Shown piece after piece: positions 45,500-57,395 of a stretch of DNA of 64,000 nucleotides. The DNA is from Earliella scabrosa (taxonomy: Eukaryota; Basidiomycota; Agaricomycetes; Polyporales; Polyporaceae), in NCBI GenBank assembly GCA_022605405.1, contig JABYQQ010000013.1, positions 558,001 through 622,000 of the forward strand, in the 5' to 3' direction. Numbering within the stretch: the stretch's first letter is position 1; every line of letters begins with the position of its first letter. Below the pieces are notes generated by a model. It worked only from the letters and a program-made list of their open reading frames with translations. It was not told where the DNA came from and did no database searches. Position numbers and translations under genes: made by a program.

Positions 45500-48400
45500 A
45501 TGCCCCCGAAGCGCATCCGGCGTGCCTCTCCTCCTCCAACAGGTCTCTCAGCAGGCGAACGCCTCAAGCGTGCGAAACTCACCGGAAATGCCGCCTATTC
45601 TGCCTGGGGTTGGGTCGGGACGGAGGTGACAGACGCGTCTGCCATCCGGGACGACCATCGCTTGGCCACCTGTGGGTTCTCGAGGAGTAGTAGCAACCCT
45701 CTGTGTGCCAACAAGCACTTAGAGAGGCGCAAGTCACCCGCAAAGGAGGCAAATGGAGATCCTGATCCCGCCGCACAAGCACAAGGAGCATCTACACCGG
45801 AGGACGTTATCGTAATCTCTGACGACGAAGGTCCGACCTGTACCATTAGAGCTTGCAAATACAATCCATACTGCTTGAACTATCTTGGTCAAGATAAATG
45901 GGAGGATATTGGTGAGTATGGATCCACCTGGTTGCTGGACTCCGAATGACAACGGGCGAAGACGATGCCTACGAGGCCTACCTCAAGGCGAACAGTATTG
46001 GGGAGAATCCTCATTTCGAGTCCAGAGATGGCCAAATGCCCATTGGTCTGAAGGTATGTCGTCTCGAGAAAGGCCAGCAATACACATAGTACTCATTGCG
46101 CTCTAGAACCTGGGGGCGACATGTTATGCGAATGCTTACCTACAGGTTAGTCGACCGACGCTTGACAGCACACTTCACCTCACTCGCTGCCATGTAGGTC
46201 TGGTTTCAAGACCTACCTTTCCGTAGGGGCGTGTACGATTGTCATCCTACTCAAGACGCATCGCACCCGTTCGAGGTAAGTTCCTCTACTCAGGGCATGC
46301 GATACCCACGTCCAACTCCCTGCAGGAATCTCCGATATTCCAACTTCAGGTCACTTTCGCAGCCATGCAGTGCAGCGCACTGAGTGCATTCAACCCAGTG
46401 AAGCTAGTAGAGAGCCTCAAACTGCGCGCCACAGAGCAGCAAGACGCTCAGGAGTACGTGGCGTTGCTGGCACGCTGCATAAGCTCCATCATTGACAGCC
46501 CTCCAAAGGTTCTCGAAGCTATTCATGGCGCATCTGGACAGCGAATTCAAAAAGCAACGCAACCCGGAGCTCAAGTCACTGATTCCAGACCAAGTGAGGC
46601 CACAACGCGGAGCGACGATACACATTTCTGATCATCCTTGTGCAGTTCCAAGGCAAACAAGTCTACAACACGGTCTGTCAGAACTGCCATCGTCGCTCAG
46701 AGCGCGACTCTGATTTTCTTGAGATCGAAGTGAACTTGGAGGTGGGTATTCGCTACACAACACTCCGTTACATCGCTCATTTCCCCAAGAACAATGCCAC
46801 ACTCGAGGAACGCCTCAACGCCCTTCTAGAGCCAGAGATATTGTCTGGCGATAACAAGTCGGTGATCTCTTCGACCATGACGATGTTTTCATCGTTGATG
46901 GAACAATTCTCCTCCTAGGTACCTCTGCCAGCAATGTGATAGTCTCCAGGACGCAAAGCGGTATACAGAACTGAGGGAACTCCCACCAGTCCTTCACTTC
47001 TCCCTCCTTCGCTTCGTCTACGACCTGACATCGATGGAGCGCAAGAAGTCGAAACAAACCATCCTCTTCCCCACTTACATCGACATGGACAGGTTCGTCG
47101 GCCCTGAGGAGATTCGCAAGCAGCGCAAGAAGAGGAACGCGAAGGAGAGTAAGAACCTGTACGAGCTGAGAGGAATCCTCCTCCACAAGGGCGCGAGCGC
47201 GTATCACGGACACTACGAGGCCCAAGTATTCGATGTACAGTGCGCACATCCGACATCTCCTTGTTGCATATTCTCTTGACATGCGCTGCGTTTCAAGGAC
47301 CCAGGGTTGGTATCAGTTCAACGACGAGACAGTGACCAGGATAGAGTCTCTCGTCCCGAAACTCGACACTGGGAAGAAAGGGGCGAAGGGCTCGAAGGAC
47401 GCTAAGAAGTCGGTGCCACGTTGCTCATGACGCTTTCTCGACACTGATGAACCACAGGAAACCCGCAAACGCACTTCCGAAAGGACGGCCACCGAAGAAA
47501 CGGCGACGCATCGATGACAGCGATAGTGACATTGAGATCATTGAGTGAGCCATACCTACTGCTTACATGTCAATAGTTCTGTTATTCCTGACATCTCGCA
47601 CCACCTCACGACAGAAACCCCACACCGTCGCAGAAGAGTGAAGGGTCGCCCGCGACTGACGGGCCCGAGTGAGCTCCTAATCACGGCACGTTGTAATCAA
47701 GCCTTGTGCTGATGTATCATGTGCCTGTCAGGTACATCTCCTCTCGGGATGCCTACATGCTGGTGTATGCTCGCGTCGGTAGCAGCGGTAGCCCCCAACC
47801 TCCTCCGCAAGTGAACGGCAGTAGCTCCAGCACCCGCCCCAGCTCAGCCCCTGTTGTTCGCTCTCCCGCTGTCGCACCTGAACCTCCAGAAAGAGCCATG
47901 GAAGTCGTGCGCTTCCTGAACGCTGAACATAGCAAAGCATGCGATGACTATGCGCAAAGGTACGTCCATCGCCCATCCATCATTAGATACTACTCGTTCA
48001 ACCGACGTTCAGGGAGAAGGCGGCGAGGGCCCGTTTCGACCACATCCGGAGTGTCGTCATGGATATCTACCGAACCTGGAATATAACTGCTCGCGCTGAT
48101 GTGAGTGTTTTATTCTGCATTGCCGTCGATCGTATACTCATCGTCCACAAGGATGCTGTGGTTGCCAGTCGACAAGCTTTGGAGCTGTGGCTCACACGAC
48201 ATATAGCGAAGCCCAAGTCCCGCAAAGGTACACCTGCTCCCTCCGGTAGTGCACCACCGAAGGAAGAACCGTCTTCGAGCGAGATGCCCTCACAGCAAGA
48301 AACGCCTCGGGAGACAAATGGGGATGGGTCATTCAGGATATCAATCCCAATCTTAGAGGTCGTCTGCCCACATGGCAAACTTGACCCTGAGAAGGTCAAT

Positions 48401-50301
48401 GACATGAAGGTCATCAAAGCCGTAGGTTTCGTAACCGTCATTGTCTCCTTCCATCTGCTACGGCTGATACTATCCTACAAGACCTCCTACGCGCGGATTG
48501 TGGTCGAGGATGGCTGCGAGCTGACTCCGAGACTGACCCCCCAAGATGTTTGTGCCGCCTGTGTGGAGCGTATGTTCGGGGGTGCGCGTCTGACTGGTTG
48601 CCTTGTATGCGGCGTAGGGTAGCTGACGTGCGTTGCTGGTTGTTGCAGAGAAGCTGTACCAGGTGGAGCATCCACGGCTCGTGTCTCGCTTCGACGAGGT
48701 GGCCGCCGTGGACGATAACGAGGACGGATACCATATCTCCAAGGCATGGTTGAAAGGTGCGTTCAATACACCAAATGAGCGTATCGGAGGCGGCTCTTAC
48801 TCGGCTCTAGATTGGCGGCTTGCAAAGCCCAAGATGCATGTAGAGGGTGCACCTGATCCACCGCCCGATGCAGAGGACTACTTGCGGGACGTCGTCTGCG
48901 AACACGGAGGCCTCACGACCAACGTAACCTCAAGAAGACGAATATCTGCAGAGGCGTACGGGATTCTGCAGGATCTCTTCCCCAACTGGAGACCGCCATC
49001 GACATCCGCAGAGCCATGTCCAGTCTGTGAAGCCCTCATGCACATCTCGAAAGAGGATAGGCGCGAGTACCGCAAACAGGCAGAAGAGGAGAAGGTTCGT
49101 TTACACGTCTACCATGCAGGACTTGAACTGAATGCGCGCTTGTAGGCAAGACTGAAGCACATGCATGACAATGCGCTGAACGGCAACACTGCACTCCTTG
49201 AGGACGTCCCGTGTGCGATCGTCCCTTCACAGTTTGTGCGTTCCTGGCGACAATGGATCCTGCGCCCTGGCGATGTCGCACGTCCCGAGGCCGTTGACAA
49301 CACCCAGTTCATCTGCGAACATGGTTTGTTGGCATTTGACCCCAACGTCAGTGGTGACCTGGACGCGTCCATGACGATCATCAAGCGAAGTGACTGGGAT
49401 GCTTTGGGAGAGCTGTATGTCGTATGCCTCGCCTATCGGTGCCATGACGCAAGCTGACCGTCTTCAGGTACTCGGGCGGACCGCTGCTCGCCGTCGAGAA
49501 CTCGGGTGGCAAGCTCCTGCATGAACTGAACGTGTGCGCTGATTGTCGACTGAAGAGGTACGCCCTCGAACGCTACTCGGCCTGTTAGAGCTGACACTTC
49601 CTGAAGGCGGACCTCGTTCGACATGACGGAGATCACCATCCGCGTTCTCGGCCCCACGGATCCCACGCCCACGCCCCAGACGTATAGTGAAGAGCTACCG
49701 CAGCCCCCGAAGCCGGTCCAGACCACGCTGACGACCTATAGCAAGCGCCACAACAACCATAGCGAGGGCTCTCGCAAGTCGAAACGCATTCGACAGGTTC
49801 GCGAGTATGGCAAGCGCCGGAAGATCACGATTACGAAGGCTATGTCAGTCAAGGATCTCAAAATCATGGTATGACGTTGCCTTCACCTGTCTGCCCTTGA
49901 TGCTCAATGCCAATCCGTCGCAGTTGAATGATCAGCTTGGGATACCAGTCATGTACCAGCGGCTATTCTACCGCGGCCATGAGCTAGACGACAGCTCGGC
50001 GACGATGCTGTCGCTCGGGGTGCTCTCGAACGATCTGCTCGACCTCAAGGAGGAAAGTGAAGATCTGACAATCCTTACGGACACGGACGGTGAGAGTGGG
50101 CCTCCGAACGGCGCGAAGAAGCGGACGGAGGGGCAGGCGTTCGGCGGCACCCTCTTAGGCGGGTTCTCGTACTCTTCTGCCCCGTCGTCGAGTCAGTCTG
50201 TCCCCCCGACGTCAATCGCGTGTCCCGCATGTACGTACGAGAACGGGCATGCTGATGTTGCCTGTGCGATGTGCGACACGCCCCTTCCTAATGCGACATA
50301 A
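45500..50301 (+). CDS. USP48-like ubiquitin C-terminal hydrolase
   Basis: A cysteine protease that removes ubiquitin. ATG at 45500 (MPPKRIRRASPPPTG), then a nuclear-type basic N-terminus. The Cys box NLGATCYANAYLQ is its own 39-nt exon (46107-46145), next VWFQDLPFRRGVYDC and EQQDAQE. Further on: FSKLFMAHLDSEFKKQRNPE, VCQNCHRRSERDSDF and YLCQQCDSLQDAKRY (zinc pairs), FSLLRFVYDLTSMERKKSKQ, His box SAYHGHYEAQV (47200-47230) and WYQFNDETV, ending YISSRDAYMLVYARVG. These match USP48. Downstream come DUSP-type segments (RSWRQWILRPGDVARPEA), a ubiquitin-like fold (GIPVMYQRLFYRGHELDDSS) and a terminal RanBP2-like finger CPACTYENGHADVACAMC. About 20 exons. Very short exons make exact joins uncertain. 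USP48 acts in the nucleus on ubiquitinated histone H2A in animals. Confidence 0.93.
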
Positions 50302-50516
50302 CAGTGATTTTCTTGGATACCTCGTGGACTTGCCCATTTCGTTCGATTGGCGTGTTGTAGCAGTGCGCGAAGTCCGTTCGATACGCTGTTTAGGCTCTCC
50401 AGATGGGTGAAGCCAGCTGTGCATGTCAAAGCGAGAGTGCTGCATATATCTTGCTGTCTGTTTGCTGTAGTTCGGAATCGCTCTCTTCATCTCGCCCCTC
50501 TGTTTCTCGCTAGTCC

Positions 50517-51540
50517 ATGGGCCTCATACGCAGACCCACAAAGATCTCCCGACGAGTAGTGGCAGTAGACGACGGGCAGTGTCTCGCAAGGCAGATGGGA
50601 CTCGTGAACAGTCCCGCAGACGTGACTCTATACTTTGAGATCCTTGTGAGTGGCGAGGGTGTTATGACGTCTCCTGTGCTCACCAGCATTACATTCAGGG
50701 TACTGTTGGCACATATTGTGACCGCTACATGCCACCTCACAAGGACATGGAGGACGTGAGAGATGCGAAACATATGCTATATGACAAGGTACAGTCCAAG
50801 CATTGATGTCGCCTATATGACCAGCCGTCAACCTTATTGCCTCGATGTACAGGTCAAGAAGAAGCACCCCGTCCTGGAGCGGTACGAAGAGCTATGGCCA
50901 ATCGGTGTCATGCTCAATCAGCATCGTCAGCTGCGCAGGGCAGGGGCTTCCAGAGGCATCATTCGTACCGAAGACGAGATTGTATGTCTACCCTACGGTG
51001 TCGTCGAGATGTCGTACTCATGGTCAGCCATTAGAAAGCATGCAAACGCCACTTTGTCAAGCAACACGTGAGGGGTGAAGAGGGAAAGAAGAAGTCGCCT
51101 GTTCGGAGTAGTACACGGCCTGCTGAAGTTCACGTACGTCAGGTCCTTCTGCCGTGCCGTGCGGGCATAGACTCACCTTAGCACTCGAGAAGAGTATCAA
51201 CTCCATGTGTTATAAGAGTACCCAAAAGGAGAACGTCCCATTACCCTCAAGTTCCACATCTCAGCAATCGCGGGCAAGATCAACTGCCACACTGGTTGTT
51301 GAGCAACCCCCCACCAACGCGGTGATCTTATTCCTCCAATCCTTGGCTCAAGACCTGAGCTTTCTGTTATCGACCTTTGTCTCACACGGTGTCAAGGACG
51401 GACCGTCCTTGTGCAGTGTACTGGGTATAGCGAACTGGCGTGCTTGGCTATATAGCTGGGTGAAGGAGGGGATGCTGACCGAATTGCAGTTCAAGATGGT
51501 ATGCGATGGATTCGAGAGGATGGCCGCGGAGTTGTTGTAA
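50517..51540 (+). CDS. Hypothetical protein of a mushroom-specific family (256 aa)
   Basis: Five exons join perfectly in frame: 50517-50645, 50687-50788, 50853-50981, 51035-51133 and 51229-51540, all multiples of three. The N-terminal half is hydrophilic (HYIQGTVGTYCDRYMPPHKD, VKKKHPVLERYEELWPIGVM) with a basic, Ser-rich linker (KKKSPVRSSTRPAEV). The C-terminal 75 residues look like a small helical bundle: AVILFLQSLAQDLSFLLSTF, LCSVLGIANWRAWLYSWV, LTELQFKMVCDGFERM. This resembles a SAM-like fold. I recognise no named domain. The first exon may have an earlier start upstream. Expression or function is unknown. The convergent neighbour is the FRG1 homologue. Confidence 0.68.
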
Positions 51541-51761
51541 ATCGCGAGAGGTTGCTTTCATGCGAGGCGATGACATTGTACGGTTGCAGTCGGTGAAGTC
51601 GTGTCGTAAACGAACATGATTGTGACTATCCTGGTGATAAATCGTTACAAGGCGTACCAACTGAGGCAGCCGGGATACAGAAGATGATAGCTAGCAAAAA
51701 CGGTCACTGAGGCCACGACGCAAATATCAGTTGAGCATTGGAATGTGTATTACAGATGGAG

Positions 51762-52719
51762 CTAACCTCTTCAATTTGGCTCGTCGGTCAAGGAGAGCCT
51801 CCGCCAGCCGACCCTCCTTCTTCGCGCGCTTCAGCTAGAAGGGGCACCATGAGACGATAAGCAAGGAAGATGAACAAGGACAAGCATACCTCTTTCTTAT
51901 CATCGGCGGAAACAATAGATCTTCCGGCGCCCCATGCTTGGTATATTTTACTACTCATGCCATGTCATGTTGGCAGTCAAGTCGCAACTAAAAGGCAGAA
52001 ACGCACTTTGTGCCGGCTTCGTCTACTGTTGACATATCAATCATGCCATCTTTGCGTTTCTTCTCCTCTGCGTGGGCCTCCTTCTTGTACTTGCTCTGGA
52101 TCTTCACCCAGAAACGCTCCCCAAAGCCGACCTCTTCGCTGTCCCCACGCAACGAGAGCTGCCCCCCAGCGACTTCGTCGACGCTGAGATACTTCTCGTA
52201 CACGTTCTGGAATGCAACCATGCCGTCGGGGAAGACGACTGGGGTCCATTCCTCCTGGGGACCTCGCGCTTCCCGATCTGCCGAGACAAGGCCGTGCTTG
52301 TCGCAGGAGATGAACTTGCCCTCGCCAACACCAGTGCGGATATTGATTGTGGGTGAACCAGCAACGCGAGTGACAACCCAGACCTGCGACACTTCTGTCG
52401 GTGTGCGCTCGAGGATGGCGGGTGTCTCCGAGCCTTCAGACTTGTCCTTGTCAACAGACTGCAGGACGATGCGGCCGCGTGTAGAGTCGTAGGTGACGCA
52501 GATTGGAGAAGGATCAGACGGGTGCAGAATGAAAACAGGACCTCGTATCTCATTTGCTGCTTCAGGGAGAACCCATGTCTCTGGAGACTCGTTGTCCTCA
52601 TCTTTGCGCCTCCTCCTGCTAGGTCCGGGTCCCTCATCTCCATCCTCATGTTTGCGCTTCTTCTTGGTTTTCTCGCCTTTGAATTTGAGCTTCGAAGGTC
52701 TGATCTTCTCGGAAGACAT
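51762..52719 (-). CDS. FRG1: FRG1 homologue (FSHD region gene 1)
   Basis: ATG at 52719 (MSSEKIRPSKLKFKGEKTKK) opens a basic, nuclear-type N-terminus. The first exon holds the beta-trefoil (fascin-like) part: VFPDGMVAFQNVYEKYLSVD and SEEVGFGERFWVKIQSKYKK. A short middle exon has YQAWGAGRSIVSADDKKE, and the last exon reads LKRAKKEGRLAEALLDRRAK then stop at 51762. This C-terminal basic block is the hallmark of FRG1. Human FRG1 binds RNA and actin and associates with spliceosomes; the fungal role is presumed to be similar. Between trefoil and core, the RVAGSPTINIRTGVGEGKFI segment is expected for the family. The gene is divergent from RPL26, 203 bp away. Confidence 0.9.
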
Positions 52720-52922
52720 AGCAACTGACGATCCAAGCAGTGAAGTAAGGATCCAGGGAGGGGGAGGAGATAGCGGGTTGGTGAAGCAGAGGCCAGCGGG
52801 CGCTTGTGATGCAAGTGACCGTCTCGTGACGCGTGACACGGTACGCCAGCGCCTGTCGCGTCCAGTCAAGGGAACAGGGAAAATCTGCCATCGTCACCGT
52901 CGCCATCCTCAAGACCCTCAAG
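52720..52922. promoter_or_regulatory. Bidirectional promoter FRG1/RPL26
   Basis: Only 203 bp separate the two start codons, so core promoters and leaders must overlap or abut. Ribosomal protein genes are strongly expressed, and the FRG1 homologue may be co-regulated. Individual binding sites were not identified. Confidence 0.5.
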
Positions 52923-53683
52923 ATGAAGTTCAACCCCGGTTAGTGCTATTTCGTTGTAGGATGGAGTGCTGTTGCTGTGGTGTGGAGAAGGATCATGGCC
53001 GTCGGGACAGTGGATTTGGATGGATGGGGCGGATCGGATGTGGATGTGGTGTGTATGGTCAGTCCAGTTGTGCTCACTTCGTTATGCAGACGTCTCCTCC
53101 TCCCGTCGCAAGTCGCGCAAGGCGCACTTCTCGGCCCCCTCCTCCGTCCGTCGCAAGATTATGTCTTCGTCGCTTGCGAAGGATCTCCGCGGCAAGTACA
53201 ACGTACGTTGCACCGGACCCGTGCACTACTAGCGTTGGGTGTTGACAGTTACGTTCGCTTCCCGATCCATAACAGACTCGGTCACTACCGATTCGCAAGG
53301 ACGACGAGGTCAGGATTGTCCGGGGCAAGTACAAGGGTCGTGAGGGCAAGGTGACCCAGGTGTACCGTAAGAAGTGGGTCATCCATGTCGACCGTGTCCA
53401 GCGGGACAAGTCGAACGGTGCAACCGTCCCCATTGGCATCCACCCGAGCAACGTTGTCATCACGAGCATTAAGCTGGACAAGGATAGGTGCGCCATATCT
53501 TACCTCATAGCTACATGAATGACTGAATGCTTTTCATTCCAATTAGGCGGGCAATCCTGGAGCGGAAAGACAGGAAGAAGACCGCAACAAAGACGGCGGG
53601 TGAGGACGTCGAGATGGTTGACGTGAGTGTCCGGTCTACTGAATATGTTAAATCGCTTCCCTTACCCCCGTCGACGTCAGTAA
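52923..53683 (+). CDS. RPL26: 60S ribosomal protein L26 (uL24)
   Basis: Cytoplasmic large-subunit protein near the peptide exit tunnel. ATG at 52923: MKFNPD is split by intron 1 (GTTAGT, ends ATGCAG), then [35 protein letters not shown], a second intron, and the KOW-motif block [20 protein letters not shown] and [18 protein letters not shown]. Next come [20 protein letters not shown] and, after intron 3, [13 protein letters not shown] and the acidic end EDVEMVD. The last coding codon meets an intron (GTGAGT...GACGTCAG) and the stop TAA at 53681 directly follows the acceptor, so the last exon starts with the stop codon. Length of about 138 residues matches the family. No snoRNA boxes were visible in the introns. 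Confidence 0.96.
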
Positions 53684-53952
53684 TTCCTCGGTTTCCCTCT
53701 TGCCTCCTGGTTCTTCACGCTTTCCTCGCATCCACTGCAAAATCTCACATGTATGTATGCCGCTACGCATATGTTATGCCACATGGGCCACAGGCCACCC
53801 GCCACCATCTGCAGCGTGGAGCGCACTCAGAAAATGGAAATGAGGGATTGCCTGATAGTCGTGCACTTGTTGTATTGTACAAGAAGACCATGGGTATCGT
53901 ATTCGATGGCGTGAATGCGTGGCAAATGTCCTTCAGAAATACAGCAATACTA

Positions 53953-54903
53953 TCAGAAGATGACATCTTCGTCCTTACTGCCCAGAAGGTCGCCGCCTCC
54001 ACCTGAGAAATCAGGTGCGGCTGAGACCTCTTCGGACGACTCGAGAGCTTTGCGGAGTGCTTCTGCAACCTCTGCATCTCGCTTTTTCTTCCCTTGTACC
54101 TTCTTCAACCTACATGGGATTCAAGTCAACGACTGTAATCTCAGGGGGTATACAGCACGACGCTTACCGGAAGAACTCTTCTCTGTCCATCTCATCCAGC
54201 TCACTTGTGATGTACTTGATCGTATTCTCTAGTCGCGGGATGACAACGTGCTCGATAGCGTTGACTCGACGATTGGTTGCACGGATGACCTCATCGAGGA
54301 TCATGAACGCCGTCTGGAGGGAAGCGAGCTCGACCAAAGTTTCGACCGCCTTGGCGTAGACTTCCTTTGCACGTAGGACTTGTTGGCCTCCCCGTCCGAG
54401 ACCTGTCAGGTTGAAATCTATGGAGATGACGACATCTCAGCGGGACGGTATGGGCAACAATGAGCAAGTACGGTACACACCAGAGCCCGGCACCCGCTCA
54501 ACCTCGAACGCAGGAAGGACGACTCCCGATACGTTCTCCTGCTTCGCTTTGACCTTGAAGGACGCCGACTTGGCCTGCTCCTGCACCAGGTACGAGATAT
54601 CGCCCGTCGCGTAGGTGACTTCCGCGAGGGAGAAGGACGCGAGCTGCATAACACGGCCCATCTTCCGCTTTGCCTACGAGCATGGATGCCGATTAGGCTC
54701 TTAGTAGCTTGAGCCGTGGGTCACGCCATCGAGCAACGCACCTCGTCTACCCTTCGGAGGATAGCACGGAAACGGGTGGTGAGTGCATCTCGCTTCTTGG
54801 CGAGTAGGGAGTGGCCCGTCTGTGCTCCCTTAAGGCGCAGCTTCGTGTTGGTTAGGGCCATCCGCGTAGGGAAGATGTTCTCTCGAGGTCCAGTGCCCGA
54901 CAT
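53953..54903 (-). CDS. VMA8: V-type ATPase subunit D
   Basis: Stalk subunit of the vacuolar proton pump (V1 sector), on the cytosolic face of vacuoles. ATG at 54903 ([20 protein letters not shown]), then [20 protein letters not shown] and [14 protein letters not shown], exon 2 with [20 protein letters not shown] and [20 protein letters not shown], exon 3 with [20 protein letters not shown] and [40 protein letters not shown], and the last exon [20 protein letters not shown] ending in an acidic tail and TGA at 53953. The coiled-coil helical pattern and the [11 protein letters not shown] signature are typical. The D subunit is a central rotor component with long antiparallel helices. Gene order: convergent with RPL26. 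Confidence 0.95.
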
Positions 54904-55187
54904 GATGGTCAGCGGTGGTCAGGAGTGCTTGAGGATGTACAAGCTGAGGAGACACGCTCGGAGGTCGATGGTAGATGAAAGTGGAAACTCAAGCGCCCAG
55001 GTGTGCGGAATTAGCTCGCTACGCTACCATGCGCCCGAGGTCTTCGGCAGCATATTATGTATGTCATGCTTAGGCAAGGCTGAGAACGAGCCTACAGACA
55101 GTCTCGGGCATAGTTGATCATATCGAGCAATTAATCTCATCGCAAGAAGTATGTAGCCTAGAAAGACAGACGCAAGGTTCGCTACAA

Positions 55188-56466
55188 TTACGCAATGGTA
55201 TATTTCCCATAGTTCTTGTCAGGATCGTAGACCTACGAAGAGGAAACATCAGAACGGGTACAGCAAGAATGCATCTGTCTACTTACCTCCCACCTGGAAG
55301 CAGGGAATATATGCTTGTTCCGTTGATACCAGCTCCTCTCGACAACTTTTCCCGCGTGGGATTCGTCCTTCTCGACACTAGCATCCGCCAGGAGACGGAT
55401 ATCATCATGGACGTCAAAGTTGAATAGAGGACCGGACTTCCCGCGGGCCTTGTTCACAATGAAGTCGTAAAACGTGTAGTGCTGCAGGAGACATGAGAAA
55501 CGGCGCGCATGTTCCAGAAGCGTAGTTGACGTACGCCTGGGATAATCAGGTCCTCCTGCAACCACAGTCAGCGAACGTTCCAATGCGAAAGTTTGTTCGA
55601 AGCATACCTTCACATACATCAGATTATCTACGCTCACGCCGCGGAGCTCAGGGAACTGCTGTCGACACTTCTCAAGGAACGTGGAGATGGTGTCGCCCTT
55701 CTTGCACTATGTGGCGAGGATGTGTGTTCCACATGCATGTATCTACGTGGTCAGGCGCGCCACAGGGGCAGAAGACAGGACCGCAAACTTACCATGACGC
55801 TCTTTCGGTGTCCGCTCCCATCCCAGTACGAGTACGTTATCTCAATCTCTTCGGCCTTGAGTTCCTCTTGCTTGCGTAACCATTCCTGTCGAAGTTGCTC
55901 ACGCTCGCGGCGTTCGGCTTCCTCGCGCTCCCGGTCGGGGAGGAAAGAAGTGTCGACCTCAGGGTTCTTGCGAGACTTGGGCCGTTTGACGGGCGGCTCG
56001 TCACCGTTCTGCGAGGTGTTGCCACTCTCGTCGCCCTCCTCGTCGTCCAGCGCGAAGGACAGAGTAGATTTGGCCGTCTTCTTGCGCTTCTTCACTTTCT
56101 TCTCATCTCTAAACAACCCCTCCACATCCTGTAAGCCATCTGAGACGACGCAGTGTGCACACGCGCACGGCCGTAAGAATCCCTGACATACTTGAGCTCG
56201 TTCGTGCGCGCGGCCTCGCGTGCCTTCGCCTCCTCGAGTTCCTTTCTGCGTTGCTGAAAGTCCTCGAGCCTAACGAGACCAACCGTGCTCTTCTTGAGAG
56301 TGTCCTCCATAGAGTCATTCTGTCCGACGAAGCGGTTGGAGGACGGACGGGCCTTTTCCGTCTCCTGGATGAGGTTCTGCTTCTGTCGCTCGAATTCCTC
56401 GCGCATTTGGTTGCGTTGCTTTGTAAGTGTATCCTCGCGGCGGCCTTCCGCTTTGCTGGTAGACAT
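55188..56466 (-). CDS. XAP5/FAM50-family protein
   Basis: ATG at 56466 ([20 protein letters not shown]), then coiled-coil text [20 protein letters not shown] and [20 protein letters not shown]. The middle exon is a basic and acidic linker ([20 protein letters not shown], then [20 protein letters not shown]) followed by the XAP5 domain: [99 protein letters not shown] and [20 protein letters not shown], ending [14 protein letters not shown] at 55188. FAM50 proteins are nuclear and associate with spliceosomes, with roles in pre-mRNA splicing. The C-terminal part is the most conserved. Divergent from uS13m with 184 bp between starts. Confidence 0.95.
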
Positions 56467-56650
56467 GGTGAAGAGTTCAAGAGGACGGGAGCAGAGATGA
56501 CAGACGGAGGACAAGTTCACTGTTCCGGTAGACGCTGGACTCTCGTGTTGAGGAGAATGGGCGTCTATAGCGCACTCTTCCTCCGCTCAGGCTGCCACCA
56601 ATCGCACCTGCAGGCCTCACGTACTCGCGCGAGCTTGGTCCCTGCCCACC
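56467..56650. promoter_or_regulatory. Bidirectional promoter XAP5/uS13m
   Basis: 184 bp between the start codons of the two divergent genes, so core promoter elements are shared or adjacent. No individual motif is claimed. Confidence 0.5.
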
Positions 56651-57183
56651 ATGCACATCCTCGGCGTGCTCATGCCCGAAAACCAGCTGGTCAAGGTGAG
56701 CAGAGTCTGGCCCCAGGGCCTACGAGTACGACGGTGCTGACCCACCCAGAGCATGCCTTGACGCACTTCTACGGAGTTGGACACAAAACCGCACTTCGCC
56801 TGTGCGCACGCGTGCAGGTCCACGACCGCTGCCGGGTCCGCAACCTGAACCAGACCCAGGTCACGGCCCTGACCGCCTTCCTCTCCTCTCCCGCAAACTC
56901 TCCCCCTGTGGCCCCGCATGCACTCGCTGCGCCAGACTTCGTGCCCCCACCGCTTGGCCAGCCTGCCCCACAAGCGGCCGTGCCACAGCCTGTCGACCGT
57001 CTCCGGGAGATTAAGATCGAGTCGGACCTCCGCAGACAGATGCGGGAGAACATCGCCCACCAGCGCATGATCGGCAGCTACGTCGGACGGAGGCACGCGA
57101 TGCATCTGCCTGTGAGGGGCCAGAACACACAGAGCAACGCGAGGACGGCGAGGAAGCTCAACAGGGTGGAACGGTACAACTAG
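56651..57183 (+). CDS. SWS2: Mitochondrial ribosomal protein uS13
   Basis: Small-subunit protein at the top of the mitochondrial ribosome head. ATG at 56651 (MHILGVLMPENQLVK), one intron (GTGAGC...CCAGAG), then HALTHFYGVGHKTALRLCAR and VQVHDRCRVRNLNQTQVTAL typical of uS13. The middle is longer than bacterial S13, with a Pro/Ala-rich insert of roughly 45 residues, and the end DLRRQMRENIAHQRMIGSYV, GRRHAMHLPVRGQNTQSNAR and TARKLNRVERYN is the conserved rRNA-binding tail. No strong cleavable presequence is seen. Symbol by similarity to yeast SWS2. Stop TAG at 57181. Confidence 0.92.
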
Positions 57184-57395
57184 TGGCCCCTGCGGTTGCG
57201 GCCGTACGACCGGTGAGCACCTCCTGCATAACGCCTAGTCCTGCTATCCCGGTGTCGCTGATCGACCACGCAGTCATGGTTAGATGCACTTGAGATGCGC
57301 CCTGGGCCCAATAGACCGCGTCTGAGAACCCTGCTGCCCTGCAGGACGGGCGCATATGATACGAAATTACTGTACATTCATACATACTGCGGTAT

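Noticed and set aside
52939..53087. Possible snoRNA in RPL26 intron 1
   Set aside because: Ribosomal gene introns often host snoRNAs, but no C/D-box or H/ACA pattern was visible.
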